Counted from the stretch's first letter, positions 52,497 through 62,348 are shown. The stretch is 64,000 nucleotides of DNA from Exiguobacterium marinum DSM 16307 (GCF_000620845.1 NZ_KK211189.1:64501-128500); one strand, 5' to 3'. The notes: generated by a model from the letters alone, not told the origin. Translations and numbers: made by a program.

Positions 52497-54398
52497 TTGA
52501 TCCTACTGCAAGTCAACAACTTATCCAAATCCTTCGGCGTCGAGCCGATTTTAGAAAACGTAAAACTCGAAATCCAGGAAGGTGAACGTGTCGCCCTCGT
52601 CGGTCGGAACGGGGCCGGTAAGTCCACACTTTTGAAAGTCATCGCTGGTGAATATAACTATGATTCCGGGGACATCATGAAGCCAAAAGACGTCACCATC
52701 GGCTATCTCGCCCAAGACTCAGGGCTCGAATCCGACGAGACGATCTGGAACGAGATGCTCACCGTCTTCACGGACTTGATCGAGCAGGAGAAGACGCTCC
52801 GTCGCATGGAAGCCGACATGGGATCCGAACGAATCCTAAATGACGCCGCTGCGTACGAACGTCTCCTCTCTTCTTACGATGAAGAGCAGCATACGTTCAA
52901 AGAACGTGGCGGTTACCAGTATGAAGCGACCATCCGCTCGGTCCTCCATGGGATGCGCTTCTATCCGGATGACTTCGAACGTCGGATCGACACGCTATCC
53001 GGGGGACAACGGACGCGTCTCGCCTTGGCGAAGATGCTCCTTCAAAGTCCTGACCTGCTCATCTTGGACGAGCCGACGAACCATTTGGACATCGAGACGC
53101 TCGCCTGGCTCGAGAAGTACTTGGGCGGCTATAAAGGAGCTGTCCTCATCGTCTCCCACGACCGGTACTTCCTCGACCGTGTCGTTTCGGTCGTCTATGA
53201 GCTGTCACGTCATCGGAGCCGTCGCTTCGTCGGGAACTACACGAAGTATCTCGAACAGAAGGCCGCCATTTACGAGCAAGAGAAGAAGCAGTTCGAGTCG
53301 CAGCAAGAAGAGATTGCCAAGATGCAGGATTTCATTCAGCGAAACATCGCCCGAGCGACGACGACGAAGCGTGCACAAAGCGTGCGGAAGCGTCTCGAGA
53401 AAGTCGACCGACTCGATGCCCCGGACGGTGACGAACGCAGCGCCGTCCTCTCGTTCTCCATCAAACGCCAGAGCGGGAACGATGTGTTGAGCGCGAGCGA
53501 CCTCGCCATCGGGTACGAAGAACCAATCGCCCAGCATCTCCGCTTCCAACTGCAACGCGGTGAATCCGTCGCCCTCGTCGGTCCGAACGGGGTCGGGAAG
53601 TCGACATTACTCAAAGTATTGACGAAACAACAAACCGCCCTCACGGGTGAGATCCGTTACGGGACGGGCGTCGAAATCGGTTACTACGACCAGGAGCAAC
53701 AAAACTTGTCTGACACAAACCGTGTCATCGATGAGATTTGGAACGACTGGCCGCTCATGCGTGAGCAAGAAGTGCGGAGTCTTCTCGGTCAGTTCCTCTT
53801 CAGCGGGGATGACGTCACGAAACGTGTCCTCGAACTATCGGGTGGTGAACGGGCACGTCTTACGTTGGCCAAGCTGAAGCTCGAGCAACCGAACCTCCTC
53901 ATCTTAGACGAGCCGACGAACCACTTGGATCTCGACTCGAAGATGATTTTAGAGAATGCCCTCCTCGACTATCCGGGCACGATCCTTTTCGTCTCGCATG
54001 ACCGCTACTTCATCGACCGTCTCGCGACACGTGTATTAGAGATCACGCCGAACGGCATCGATGAGTATCTCGGAGACTATTCGTACTACGTCGAGAAGAA
54101 AGAAGAGCTCGAAGAACTCGCACGACTCGCTCGTGAGGAGACGAAGCAGGTCGTCGTGAAAAAACAACGCGCCGACAAGGAACAGCAACGGGAAGAGCGC
54201 CGGATCAAACAGCGCATCGAAGAGATCGAGCTGGCGATCGAGCAACATGAGAAGCGTCTCGACGAGATCGAACAGTTGCTGTGTGAGCCGGACGTCTTCA
54301 ACGACTTCGCCCGTGCCCAAGAACTATCGACCGAATCGGACGCAGCGAAAGAATCGATCACCGCACTTTATGCGGAATGGGAGGAACTCCATACATGA
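52497..54398 (+). CDS. ydiF: ABC-F family ATPase (YdiF-like)
   Basis: A 633-residue soluble protein with two ABC domains joined by a linker. Walker A motifs are GRNGAGKST and GPNGVGKST, signatures LSGGQRTRLALAK and LSGGERARLTLAK, Walker B LLILDEPTNHLD twice. A C-terminal coiled coil follows (about 560-630). ABC-F proteins act on the ribosome; this one is the YdiF type and not a known antibiotic-resistance member. TTG start after AAAGGGG. Confidence 0.93.
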   Translation: MILLQVNNLSKSFGVEPILENVKLEIQEGERVALVGRNGAGKSTLLKVIAGEYNYDSGDIMKPKDVTIGYLAQDSGLESDETIWNEMLTVFTDLIEQEKTLRRMEADMGSERILNDAAAYERLLSSYDEEQHTFKERGGYQYEATIRSVLHGMRFYPDDFERRIDTLSGGQRTRLALAKMLLQSPDLLILDEPTNHLDIETLAWLEKYLGGYKGAVLIVSHDRYFLDRVVSVVYELSRHRSRRFVGNYTKYLEQKAAIYEQEKKQFESQQEEIAKMQDFIQRNIARATTTKRAQSVRKRLEKVDRLDAPDGDERSAVLSFSIKRQSGNDVLSASDLAIGYEEPIAQHLRFQLQRGESVALVGPNGVGKSTLLKVLTKQQTALTGEIRYGTGVEIGYYDQEQQNLSDTNRVIDEIWNDWPLMREQEVRSLLGQFLFSGDDVTKRVLELSGGERARLTLAKLKLEQPNLLILDEPTNHLDLDSKMILENALLDYPGTILFVSHDRYFIDRLATRVLEITPNGIDEYLGDYSYYVEKKEELEELARLAREETKQVVVKKQRADKEQQREERRIKQRIEEIELAIEQHEKRLDEIEQLLCEPDVFNDFARAQELSTESDAAKESITALYAEWEELHT

Positions 54399-54802
54399 TG
54401 CGTACCCGTGCCATGCGAATCGAGTTCATTCAAGCGTTCCTCACGGGACTCGCCTACATCGTGCCGACCGGGACCGAGTTCGTATCTGAACTCATCCGCG
54501 GTGAGCCGACGATCGTCCCGTCTATTCTCTTTTACTTTTTGCCTGTCGTCATCGGCTTCATCATTCAGACGTGGCCAGGGATCTTGCTCAGTCTCTTCAG
54601 TGGATTGCTCATGAGCACGCTCTTTATCCGTATCGTCGTCTGGCCGGTCGACGTGACCGTTCATACGTTCTATGCGCCTGGATCGGTATGGGCCCACTTC
54701 TACGAAGAGACACTCTTCATGTGGATCCTCGCCCTCCTCGTGTTCATCGTGAGTCGTATCAACACATGGCATCGAGAGAATTATCGACAACCAAAAGCGT
54801 AA
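54395..54802 (+). CDS. Small membrane protein, unknown
   Basis: A 135-residue protein with three or four hydrophobic segments (about residues 15-30, 42-80 and 105-125). I start at the ATG at 54395, which overlaps the ydiF stop by ATGA; GGAGG is 10 bases upstream. It is therefore translated with ydiF. No family recognised. Confidence 0.7.
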   Translation: MMRTRAMRIEFIQAFLTGLAYIVPTGTEFVSELIRGEPTIVPSILFYFLPVVIGFIIQTWPGILLSLFSGLLMSTLFIRIVVWPVDVTVHTFYAPGSVWAHFYEETLFMWILALLVFIVSRINTWHRENYRQPKA

Positions 54803-54809
54803 ACAGTAA

Positions 54810-54847
54810 AAAGAGAGGTCAGCGTTGTCATACGCTGGCCTCTCTTT
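54810..54847. terminator. Terminator, bidirectional
   Basis: AAAGAGAGGTCAGCG pairs with CGCTGGCCTCTCTTT (one wobble) across an 8-base loop. It separates the ydiF operon from the convergent tsaD gene cluster. Confidence 0.88.
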
Positions 54848-54850
54848 ATA

Positions 54851-55417
54851 TTAGAAATATCGTAACGGCTGGAATCCTACCGTATGGAAGTCGAGCTTCG
54901 TCCCGTCCTCAGCGATAAAGAAGACAGCCTCGTTCGTATCGACGTCACGTGTGAACACCTTATAGAACGTCATCGGCTTTTCGCCATTCGTCACATAGCG
55001 TGCCTCGTGTGCCGAGATGACTTGCGCGAACAGCTGCTGTTCGTCGAGTTCCTCGATCAAATCATCAAACTTCGCTGCTTCTTCTTCCGTTGCCTCGCGA
55101 CCCCGCTCGATTTCATAATAAGCATCGCTCGCTTTTGGCTGTACCCCGAGATTGCGATCAACGACGATCACACGCTCTGGCTCTTGGTCGACGACACTTG
55201 TGTAGCCATATAGTGACTCGATGAGCGTATTCTCTCCGGTCACGCGACCGATGCCCTCCAATGTGTCTTCTCCAGTCAGTGACTTCACTCGTGTCTCTTC
55301 TGGAACAATCTCCTCTTGATAGGCGATATTGTAAGCGCGGATGATCTCACGTACTTGTAAGAATGTCGCAACGACGAGTAGTACGATGAGTCCTCCGATG
55401 ATGATGCGTTTCGTCAT
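54851..55417 (-). CDS. Membrane-anchored protein, unknown
   Basis: A 188-residue protein with one N-terminal transmembrane helix (IIIGGLIVLLVVATFLQV) and a soluble acidic domain outside (about 30-188). No motif recognised. It follows tsaD by 14 bases on the same strand and may be part of its operon. Confidence 0.7.
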   Translation of the reverse strand: MTKRIIIGGLIVLLVVATFLQVREIIRAYNIAYQEEIVPEETRVKSLTGEDTLEGIGRVTGENTLIESLYGYTSVVDQEPERVIVVDRNLGVQPKASDAYYEIERGREATEEEAAKFDDLIEELDEQQLFAQVISAHEARYVTNGEKPMTFYKVFTRDVDTNEAVFFIAEDGTKLDFHTVGFQPLRYF

Positions 55418-55431
55418 GTCTCTATTTCCCC

Positions 55432-56454
55432 CTAGACTGTCATGCTCTCTTCTAAGGATAACCCAGGAACCGCATTCATCGCTAGTGTATCGCGCTTACC
55501 GCGCACATACGCGTGATGTGCCGCAACCCCAATCATGCCGGCGTTGTCCCCACATAGGTCAAGTGGTGGAATGACGAGTTGAATCCCTTCGGCAGCAGTT
55601 GTGTCTTGAAGTGCTGCGCGGAGGCCACGGTTCGCCGCGACACCACCTGCGACGAGCAATTGCTTCGCCCCTTTTTCCTTCACGGCACGAATCGCTTTCT
55701 CGACGAGCACTTCGACGACACTCGCTTGGAAGCTCGCCGCCAAATTTTCTGGGATGACCGTCTCTCCACGTTGCTCCGCATTGTGTACGGCGTTGATGAC
55801 CGATGACTTCAAGCCACTGAAACTGAAGTCAAAGCTACCTGGTTCGAGACGAACGCGTGGGAAGTTATATGTGTCTTCCCCGAGCGCAGCCAAGCGGTCA
55901 ATCGCAGGTCCACCCGGATAGGGGAGACTGAGCGTGCGCGCGACCTTATCGTATGCCTCACCCGCCGCGTCATCACGTGTCTCACCGATGACTTCGAAGA
56001 CACCATGTTCTGGCATATAGACGAGTTCCGTGTGGCCTCCTGAGACGACGAGACAGACGAGCGGGAATTGCATCTCTTCGACGAGTTCATTCGCGTAAAT
56101 ATGTCCCGCGATATGATGGACGCCGATGAGCGGTTTTTGATGGGCGAACGCCAATGCTTTGGCTGCACTGATGCCGACGAGAAGGGCACCGACGAGACCT
56201 GGTCCTTGTGTGACTGCGACCGCGTCCACATCTTCCATCTTCACGCCTGCTTCGCTTAACGCGTCGTCAATGACATACGTGATACGCTCGACATGATGAC
56301 GGGACGCCACTTCAGGGACGACGCCACCAAATCGTTTATGACTCTCGATTTGAGAAGAGACAACGTTTGACAATAACGTCTTTCCGTCTTTGACGAGCGC
56401 AACGGACGTCTCGTCACAGCTCGACTCGATTGAGAGGATCAGTGATGTGTTCAT
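55432..56454 (-). CDS. tsaD: tRNA threonylcarbamoyladenosine transferase TsaD
   Basis: A 340-residue ASKHA-fold enzyme that transfers threonylcarbamoyl to A37 of ANN-decoding tRNAs. Iron ligands are seen in [12 protein letters not shown] (HxxxH), with the ATP motifs [14 protein letters not shown] and [10 protein letters not shown]. It works with TsaB and TsaE, encoded in the same operon, and overlaps rimI by 4 bases. Confidence 0.96.
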   Translation of the reverse strand: MNTSLILSIESSCDETSVALVKDGKTLLSNVVSSQIESHKRFGGVVPEVASRHHVERITYVIDDALSEAGVKMEDVDAVAVTQGPGLVGALLVGISAAKALAFAHQKPLIGVHHIAGHIYANELVEEMQFPLVCLVVSGGHTELVYMPEHGVFEVIGETRDDAAGEAYDKVARTLSLPYPGGPAIDRLAALGEDTYNFPRVRLEPGSFDFSFSGLKSSVINAVHNAEQRGETVIPENLAASFQASVVEVLVEKAIRAVKEKGAKQLLVAGGVAANRGLRAALQDTTAAEGIQLVIPPLDLCGDNAGMIGVAAHHAYVRGKRDTLAMNAVPGLSLEESMTV

Positions 56455-56912
56455 TCTGATTCACTTCCTAACTTCGCCCAATAAATATAGGCGTCTTCAT
56501 TATTATCCTGATAGTAGCGCCTTCTCCGTCCAGCTTGCATAAAACCGAACTGTTCATACAGTTTTTGTGCGCCGACGTTTGACACACGGACTTCTAACGT
56601 CAATCCGACAAGTCCTTTCGACTTGGCGAATGTGACGAGTTCCGCTAACAGTTGATTGCCAATCCCTTGCCCCCGAAATTCAGGTAAGACGGCAATGTTC
56701 GTGATATGTCCTTCATCGACGATTTGCCATACCCCGACAAAACCGACGACCCGTTTGTCATGGACCGCGACAAAATAAATCGCTTGTTCATTTCGGAGCA
56801 TTTCATTCATGAACGCTTCTTTTGTCCATGGAATAGAGAACGACGCTTCTTCGACTTTTGTCACTTCTTCGACATCGAGCCACGTCATCCGACGAATTTT
56901 CACGTCAGCCAT
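56451..56912 (-). CDS. rimI: Ribosomal-protein-alanine N-acetyltransferase RimI
   Basis: A 153-residue GNAT acetyltransferase. The acetyl-CoA loop reads [18 protein letters not shown] (about 77-94), and the closing motif is [13 protein letters not shown]. It acetylates the N-terminus of ribosomal protein S18 in other bacteria. It overlaps tsaD and tsaB, matching the tsaB-rimI-tsaD order of Bacillus. Confidence 0.92.
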   Translation of the reverse strand: MADVKIRRMTWLDVEEVTKVEEASFSIPWTKEAFMNEMLRNEQAIYFVAVHDKRVVGFVGVWQIVDEGHITNIAVLPEFRGQGIGNQLLAELVTFAKSKGLVGLTLEVRVSNVGAQKLYEQFGFMQAGRRRRYYQDNNEDAYIYWAKLGSESE

Positions 56913-57561
56913 TGTTTTGTCCCTCTAACCATTTCGCTTCTGCTTCGGCGAGACGCAAATACTCTGGTTCAAACGCATGGACGTCGCTCGTCTCATCGCT
57001 GAATACGACCAAATCACTCGCGCGCCCGTATCGATGGGCAGCCGGTGCTTCGATATATTCGTATTCGCTTAACACGTCACGAAACGGCTCCACGTCTCCG
57101 ACGACGAGGAAACGCCCTTGGCTATTCAATCGTAACCAGTCCGCGACCGAGGCGTGCTGATCGTGTGTCAGTGCCTTGTTGTGCTGATAGTATCCGATAT
57201 ACGCGTTGCCACGGCGCGCGTCAATCAACGAGACGACCGGCAAGTCCGTATTCGGGGCCGCTGCCATAAGCTTTAGGGCAGATACCCCGATGAGCGGAAG
57301 ATTGAGCGTATAAGCGAGTGTTTTCGCCGTCGTCACTCCAATCCGAATTCCCGTGTACGACCCAGGCCCTGTCGTGACAACGATGCGCTCGAGCATGTTC
57401 GGTGTCCATTTGACTGCTGCCATGAGCTGTTCGATCATCGGCATGAGGGTGACCGCATGATTTTTTGAGACCATGACCGTCGCTTCGGCTTGAATCTCTC
57501 CAGCCTCACTTAACGCGACAGATAAACGTGTCGTCGCGGTATCAATCATCAATTGCTTCAT
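56905..57561 (-). CDS. tsaB: tRNA threonylcarbamoyladenosine biosynthesis protein TsaB
   Basis: A 218-residue degenerate ASKHA partner of TsaD. It begins MLIDTATTRLSVALSE and contains GPGSYTGIRIGVTTAKTLAY. It overlaps tsaE by 4 bases and rimI by 8. It scaffolds the t6A complex rather than acting as an enzyme itself. Confidence 0.93.
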   Translation of the reverse strand: MKQLMIDTATTRLSVALSEAGEIQAEATVMVSKNHAVTLMPMIEQLMAAVKWTPNMLERIVVTTGPGSYTGIRIGVTTAKTLAYTLNLPLIGVSALKLMAAAPNTDLPVVSLIDARRGNAYIGYYQHNKALTHDQHASVADWLRLNSQGRFLVVGDVEPFRDVLSEYEYIEAPAAHRYGRASDLVVFSDETSDVHAFEPEYLRLAEAEAKWLEGQNNG

Positions 57562-58007
57562 GCGAGCACCTCCTTGGCGATTTGAACGTAACGCTCACCC
57601 GTCGGAGCGAGTGTCAGTTTCCGTTCTTCGTCACTTACCCGTTCAATCGTGATGGCCAAGCGTTCTTCCGGAAGCGAGGACTCGATCAAGTTCGACCACT
57701 CCACGATGGCGACACCGTCACCGTTGATATATTCCTCAAGACCGATGTCATCCCCCGTATCCTCGAGTCGATAGACATCCATATGATAGAGCGGCAAACG
57801 CCCTTTGTATTGTTTCATAATGGTGAATGTCGGACTGTTGACGTTCCGCGTGACACCGAGTCCTTTTGCGAACCCTTGTGTGAACGTCGTCTTGCCGGCA
57901 CCGAGGTCACCGTTTAATGTGATGACCGTTCCTGCATCGACGAGCGTAGCCAAACGTTCTGCCACCGCCTGCGTCTCTGCCGCAGAATGCGTAATCAATG
58001 TATACAT
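57558..58007 (-). CDS. tsaE: tRNA threonylcarbamoyladenosine biosynthesis ATPase TsaE
   Basis: A 149-residue P-loop ATPase. Walker A is LNGDLGAGKTTFTQGFAK, followed by the NSPTF motif (NVNSPTFTIMKQY) and later YHMDVYRLED. It energises the TsaB-TsaD complex. I start at the ATG at 58007 because AAAGGAG lies 9 bases upstream; the frame is open to 58028. Confidence 0.94.
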   Translation of the reverse strand: MYTLITHSAAETQAVAERLATLVDAGTVITLNGDLGAGKTTFTQGFAKGLGVTRNVNSPTFTIMKQYKGRLPLYHMDVYRLEDTGDDIGLEEYINGDGVAIVEWSNLIESSLPEERLAITIERVSDEERKLTLAPTGERYVQIAKEVLA

Positions 58008-58065
58008 GAATGGTTCTCCTTTTATCACTTCTCATTACGTACTCATTGTACACTTCATTTTAAGC

Positions 58066-58094
58066 AAAAAAAAACACGAAACGCTATCGTTTCG
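58066..58094 (-). terminator. Terminator of the tRNA genes
   Basis: On the minus strand CGAAACG and CGTTTCG pair around ATAG, followed by TG and nine T. It lies 18 bases past the second tRNA. Confidence 0.8.
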
Positions 58095-58111
58095 CTATCT
58101 CATTTAAAAAT

Positions 58112-58188
<77 letters not shown>

Positions 58189-58213
58189 ACGACATATGAA
58201 ATTAAATAAAAAT

Positions 58214-58290
<77 letters not shown>

Positions 58291-58428
58291 ATGGTTTGAA
58301 TTGTTTCGACATCCTCTATAATAAGTGAGACAGTTATAAAAAGCAACCTTTTTCTCTATGTTTTTTGAAAAAAGGAATCGGGAACAGATATAACAGCATA
58401 TAATTTAGAGAAAAGGGGCGCGACCGCC

Positions 58429-59211
58429 ATGTCCAAATGGGGAAACCGATTCAAAAAATGGTTCTTTTCGGAGATTGAAGCTGATATCACGTTTGACCCT
58501 GCGGCACTCATTCCGAAGCAGGTAGTGACTGGAACCTTGCACGTATCTAACCCGACGACCAATGTCGTCCGACTGCAAGAATTGACCCTAAACTTTTTGA
58601 CGACGTTTAAAGACATCACTATAGAAGGAAACGAGTTCAATCGAGAATCTGACATTCAAGAGATACCAATCCCACTGTCTGTCGTGTTGGGACCCGGAGA
58701 TAAAGAGGATATTCCTTTTTCGTTCGAGTTGACGATGTATGCTCCCTCGTCTGCCGGGGCTCCCTATAGTGTGGAAGCAACGTTATGGGATAAAGATATG
58801 AAACGTGTCTGGTTTGACGTGATGGAACACATCGAAATCGAACCGATGCCTGAGTTAACACGCTTACTCGAAGCGACCGCTCATGCCGGTCTTGAGCCGA
58901 TGTTCGTCCGAAATGTGATCGACCCGCTCGGGGAAGAACGTCCTTATCCGTTCGTTGAAAAGTATGGATTCAAGCCGGTCGGAGAATGGGCCGATGAGTT
59001 CGAGGTCGTCAAATCGTTTTGGCGCCTACATGAAGACGAGATTGACCTCTACTACTGGCTCGACAATATCGAGACCCAACGAACGCTCGAATCGATGGCG
59101 ACCGACGTCGAATTGCGTCACCGTTCCCTCACATGGGAGCAACTCGAGCGCGAACAAGAACAGCTCGGTCTCGGAATTCAAGAAACGTTACGCAGTCACC
59201 GCTCCTCGTGA
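58429..59211 (+). CDS. Spo0M-like sporulation-control/arrestin-fold protein
   Basis: A 260-residue protein of the SpoOM family, with an N-terminal arrestin-like beta-sandwich (SKWGNRFKKWFFSEIEADITF, VSNPTTNVVRLQELTLNF) and a C-terminal acidic part. It probably acts inside the cell in signalling or membrane organisation. Exiguobacterium does not sporulate, so if the genus call is right, the family name is historical. AAAAGGGG lies 10 bases before the ATG. Confidence 0.85.
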   Translation: MSKWGNRFKKWFFSEIEADITFDPAALIPKQVVTGTLHVSNPTTNVVRLQELTLNFLTTFKDITIEGNEFNRESDIQEIPIPLSVVLGPGDKEDIPFSFELTMYAPSSAGAPYSVEATLWDKDMKRVWFDVMEHIEIEPMPELTRLLEATAHAGLEPMFVRNVIDPLGEERPYPFVEKYGFKPVGEWADEFEVVKSFWRLHEDEIDLYYWLDNIETQRTLESMATDVELRHRSLTWEQLEREQEQLGLGIQETLRSHRSS

Positions 59212-59837
59212 GCGGTTTTTTCAATTTGAATTTCATCCTTACTCGTATTGACGATGGTTTGGAAGCGATGGCGATACGGATGCATAAACAACTCATATTG
59301 AAGACGTCGCTCGGCATGGGATGAACGCAAGTAATCCAGTTCCATTCCCCGTTCCTGGATATCACGTTGTGAGCGTCGCTTGAACTCCGTCTCCCCGTCC
59401 GTATAAAGATATATTGATTGGTCAAAAGATGAAAGATCCAGGAATGCGACGCTCATCCCTTCAATAATCGTGATTGGCTTCTCCGGGTCAATCCATGTCC
59501 GCTCTAAATAGGGGACATCGATTGTGTAAAAGCCGATTCCCTCTCGAGTCATACGAACGTCACGCTCGAGTGACAGCAGATGATGCGCAGCCGGATGACA
59601 AGCCGTCATCTTATAATGATGAGTTATTCCATTCTGTTCATAGGTGAGTATCGTTTGTTTCCGTAACTGTGAATCTATGATGTACGGGTCCGTATGAAGC
59701 AGGTTGACATCCCCTAGTCTTTCTCTTAATCGTTCGGCCAACGTCGATTTCCCTGCTGCCCCATGACCGGAGATGGCAATCAGCGTTCGTTGTCCTGTTT
59801 GCACATTTTGCACGATTTCATCGATGAGTCGTTCCAT
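59196..59837 (-). CDS. Uridine-kinase-like P-loop protein
   Basis: A 213-residue nucleoside-kinase-type ATPase. Walker A is AISGHGAAGKSTLAERL (about 25-41), followed by DPYIIDSQLRKQ and the second acidic motif TIIEGMSVAFLD. The layout resembles uridine kinase and related phosphotransferases, but the substrate residues are not conserved enough to name one. The ATG at 59837 follows GGGGGAG. It converges on the Spo0M gene with a 16-base overlap. Confidence 0.8.
   Translation of the reverse strand: MERLIDEIVQNVQTGQRTLIAISGHGAAGKSTLAERLRERLGDVNLLHTDPYIIDSQLRKQTILTYEQNGITHHYKMTACHPAAHHLLSLERDVRMTREGIGFYTIDVPYLERTWIDPEKPITIIEGMSVAFLDLSSFDQSIYLYTDGETEFKRRSQRDIQERGMELDYLRSSHAERRLQYELFMHPYRHRFQTIVNTSKDEIQIEKTAHEER
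59199..59222 (+). terminator. Terminator of the Spo0M-like gene
   Basis: CCGCTC and GAGCGG pair around CTCGT, followed by six or seven T. It overlaps the stop codon region of the gene and the 3' end of the convergent kinase gene. Confidence 0.8.
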
Positions 59838-59887
59838 GATTCTCCCCCTTTGGTACACTTGATATAGAAAGGAAGTGTACCAATCCA

Positions 59888-60265
59888 ATGTCCACCTGTC
59901 CATTTTGTCACCCTACACTCGATCCACATCAAACCATTATTGCCGAGAATGACTCTTGTTACTTTCTCATGCATGACCATGAGCAAGACGTCCTCGTTGG
60001 TTCGGGTGTGATTGTCCCGAAATCACACCGTTCGACGACGTTCGACTTAACGCCTTTAGAGTGGCAACATACATATGAATTACTTCATCAGGCCAAGGAA
60101 CACCTTGATCAAGCGTTTCAACCTGATGGGTACACGCTCGGTTGGAACGTCGGTGTTGCTTCAAACCAAACCGTGCCTCATGCCCATCTGCACGTCATTC
60201 CTCGTTATGATTCAGGACCTCATGCAGGGAAAGGACTACGGCATTGGCTAAAACGACCGGAATGA
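59888..60265 (+). CDS. HIT-family nucleotide-binding protein
   Basis: A 125-residue HIT protein. The histidine triad is HAHLHVIPRY (about 98-107) and the N-terminus has CPFCHPTL, a zinc-binding-like CxxC found in some members. HIT enzymes hydrolyse dinucleotide or nucleoside phosphoramidate substrates. AGGAA lies before the ATG. Confidence 0.88.
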   Translation: MSTCPFCHPTLDPHQTIIAENDSCYFLMHDHEQDVLVGSGVIVPKSHRSTTFDLTPLEWQHTYELLHQAKEHLDQAFQPDGYTLGWNVGVASNQTVPHAHLHVIPRYDSGPHAGKGLRHWLKRPE

Positions 60266-60348
60266 ACGAGCACTCCGGATCAGCCGACCTCATGTAGGTG
60301 AATTAAATGCTCACGCCTACTTTGGATCACCTTTAACTATAGAACGTG

Positions 60349-60540
60349 TCATTCATCTTCAATCCGTTTCCGAAGTCTAATGGCTGATACAGCGAAAATG
60401 ATAAAGATCATCAATAATCCAAGACTGACAACTTTAAGCGTGGTCGATATAGGAGGGTTAAGGAAAAAAGGAATCGATAATACGAGTAAGGCACCCGTGA
60501 TTCCCATTCCTCTAATAAGAAATACCATCGTTTTACTCAT
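60349..60540 (-). CDS. Small membrane protein, unknown
   Basis: A 63-residue protein with two transmembrane segments (about residues 4-24 and 34-54) and a charged C-terminal tail (RLRKRIEDE). Function unknown. AGGAGAG precedes the ATG. Confidence 0.6.
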   Translation of the reverse strand: MSKTMVFLIRGMGITGALLVLSIPFFLNPPISTTLKVVSLGLLMIFIIFAVSAIRLRKRIEDE

Positions 60541-60606
60541 TCTATCTTCACTCTCCTCGAACTAAACAAAAGAACCCTTACTACTAGAAATCTAATGACA
60601 GGCAGC

Positions 60607-61545
60607 TCATTGCGTAAGGATGAGCTGTCTTCTTTTTTCTTCAGTCTCTTCAAGCTTCTGTTCTAACCGTTCCACTTGTCTCGTCATACGAGTAATCAGC
60701 TGACTGATTTCATCATCCAGTCCGTTCACTTGATCTAATGAATCATTGATTCGTCCGTGCATGGTCCACTCGGAAAAAATATCATCTAAGAAGTAATCGG
60801 CGAACTGAATCAATGAACCTCGATCGACATGCAACTCCTGAACCATCCCTTGCACGTCCGCTAATTCACGGGAGAAGCGCTCCAACGCAGATTGTAATTC
60901 GTGCATCGTCTGCTCGGAAGCATCTAACGCATCATGCTTCATTGCCGTTGCAATCAAACCACCCCCGAAGAACGTGTCATACGTTGACCACCCCTTCGCA
61001 CTATCCAAATGTTTGAGTGTTTTTGCAATCGATATGCGTGCTGCCTTACCGGCAACGATGGCTTCCTGATACTCGATGAGAAGTTCATTCGTTTCGGCTT
61101 GTTGATTCGTGAGATGATGGAGGTCTCGGCGAACAGCTGGATCTTTCGCCAGATGCGATTCTTTTGTTTCTAAGAAGGCTTCCCACTCAGCGTCGATTCC
61201 TTCATATGCCTCGAGCTGTTCTTGTAAATCTCGATGTTCGAGCGTCAATTCGTCAATCATCGCCTCGTGTTCCCGTAATTTCAGTTCAGCGCGAGCAGCT
61301 TCCTCCATTTCGATTGTCCGTTGTTCATCGAACGTCCCTCTTAACTTCCACCATGTGTTGACGAGTGAAAAGCTTTCAAGGTCATACACATCGCGTTGTT
61401 CTTTCGTGAATGTATTAAGTAACGCTTTCCGCACCGTTTCATGCTCTTTCAACTGTTTTGTAAGTGTCTCTTGCTTCCGAACAAGTCGATCACGCTCGGC
61501 GATACGCTGTTGTAAGTCTAATTGGGTCTGCTGAAGATTTCCCAT
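60607..61545 (-). CDS. Large coiled-coil protein, unknown
   Basis: A 312-residue protein, mostly coiled coil (about 1-50, 75-130 and 240-312), with a short central region containing WSTYDTFFGGGLIATAMKHD. No signal peptide. Its ATG overlaps the TAA of a truncated pentapeptide-repeat fragment (TAATG). I do not recognise a function; it may act in stress or membrane-related contexts like other DivIVA/PspA-like coils, but that is speculation. Confidence 0.75.
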   Translation of the reverse strand: MGNLQQTQLDLQQRIAERDRLVRKQETLTKQLKEHETVRKALLNTFTKEQRDVYDLESFSLVNTWWKLRGTFDEQRTIEMEEAARAELKLREHEAMIDELTLEHRDLQEQLEAYEGIDAEWEAFLETKESHLAKDPAVRRDLHHLTNQQAETNELLIEYQEAIVAGKAARISIAKTLKHLDSAKGWSTYDTFFGGGLIATAMKHDALDASEQTMHELQSALERFSRELADVQGMVQELHVDRGSLIQFADYFLDDIFSEWTMHGRINDSLDQVNGLDDEISQLITRMTRQVERLEQKLEETEEKRRQLILTQ

Positions 61546-61655
61546 TATGTTTCCCCTCTCTTAGTACTGATTAAGGTGTCGATTGGAACGCCATTTATCG
61601 TCATGCCTTCGATGTCACATCCTGTCAACGTGACATTCGTCAGGTCACGCTGATT
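61545..61655 (-). pseudogene. Truncated C-terminus of a pentapeptide-repeat protein
   Basis: A 36-codon open fragment before the coiled-coil gene reads NQRDLTNVTLTGCDIEGMTI and NGVPIDTLI, the normal C-terminal end of a pentapeptide-repeat protein. It is preceded by a stop and has no start, so the rest of the gene has been deleted. The coiled-coil gene still starts at its stop codon (TAATG), showing they were an operon. Confidence 0.72.
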
Positions 61656-61701
61656 CTATACAATGTTATACGTGCTTCACTCGATAAATGTTTCATCCAA
61701 C

Positions 61702-61725
61702 AAAAAAAGCACTCGCTGTGAGTGC
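61702..61725 (-). terminator. Terminator of the small membrane operon
   Basis: On the minus strand GCACTC and GAGTGC pair around ACAGC, followed by seven T. It lies just after the gene ending at 61734. Confidence 0.82.
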
Positions 61726-61733
61726 GATTCAGA

Positions 61734-62027
61734 TTAGATTCGATGTTTTAGAACGGTGATGGTCACTCCTTGAACGATAAATGTCAAACCTATCAAAAGT
61801 GAAATCACATCACGATACACATCAAACGACAAGACATGTAACCAGCGATGATACCATTCGATGAGTAACCATCCGATGGGGAAAATCGGGGCGGCCACCA
61901 TGTAAGAAGCAGTTGCAATTTCTTTTCCACGTTCGTCCTTGCCTTCTTTTCCAAACAAAAACCTCAATGTAATGATGAGCATGATAAGAAAAATTGGAAA
62001 AACAAGAATGTTGATCCATAACATCAT
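61734..62027 (-). CDS. Small three-helix membrane protein, unknown
   Basis: A 97-residue protein with three hydrophobic segments (about 3-24, 40-58 and 71-90). Its ATG overlaps the stop of the HTH regulator before it (ATGA), forming a two-gene unit of regulator plus membrane protein that is common in Firmicutes. Function unknown. Confidence 0.7.
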   Translation of the reverse strand: MMLWINILVFPIFLIMLIITLRFLFGKEGKDERGKEIATASYMVAAPIFPIGWLLIEWYHRWLHVLSFDVYRDVISLLIGLTFIVQGVTITVLKHRI

Positions 62028-62257
62028 AATGGTTGCTCCTTCTTTTCATATTGAAACACGTCATGAACTGTCGTATCAAATAAAATGGCAATCTCAAAAG
62101 CTAACTTTAACGAGGGGTTGTATCGATTATGTTCAAGAGACACAATAGTTTGTCGACTCACTCCTAACAAATCAGCGACTTGTTGCTGTGACCATTTCCG
62201 CTCTGCTCGTAATACACTTAAACGATTGTGAAGTTGCCCGCTCATTTTTTTGACCAT
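62024..62257 (-). CDS. XRE-family HTH transcriptional regulator (YozG-like)
   Basis: A 77-residue helix-turn-helix protein: WSQQQVADLLGVSRQTIVSLEHNRYNPSLKLAFEIA is nearly all recognition and packing helix. GAAGG lies 10 bases before the ATG. It is translationally coupled to the small membrane protein that follows and probably regulates the pair. Confidence 0.88.
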   Translation of the reverse strand: MVKKMSGQLHNRLSVLRAERKWSQQQVADLLGVSRQTIVSLEHNRYNPSLKLAFEIAILFDTTVHDVFQYEKKEQPL

Positions 62258-62348
62258 CTTTTAAATGCCTTCTTTCTTGAAAAATTCTCTCTCGTTCGAA
62301 TGTAATATTTTTTTGTCATTTAGTCAAATAAATATTACATCCAAACAT

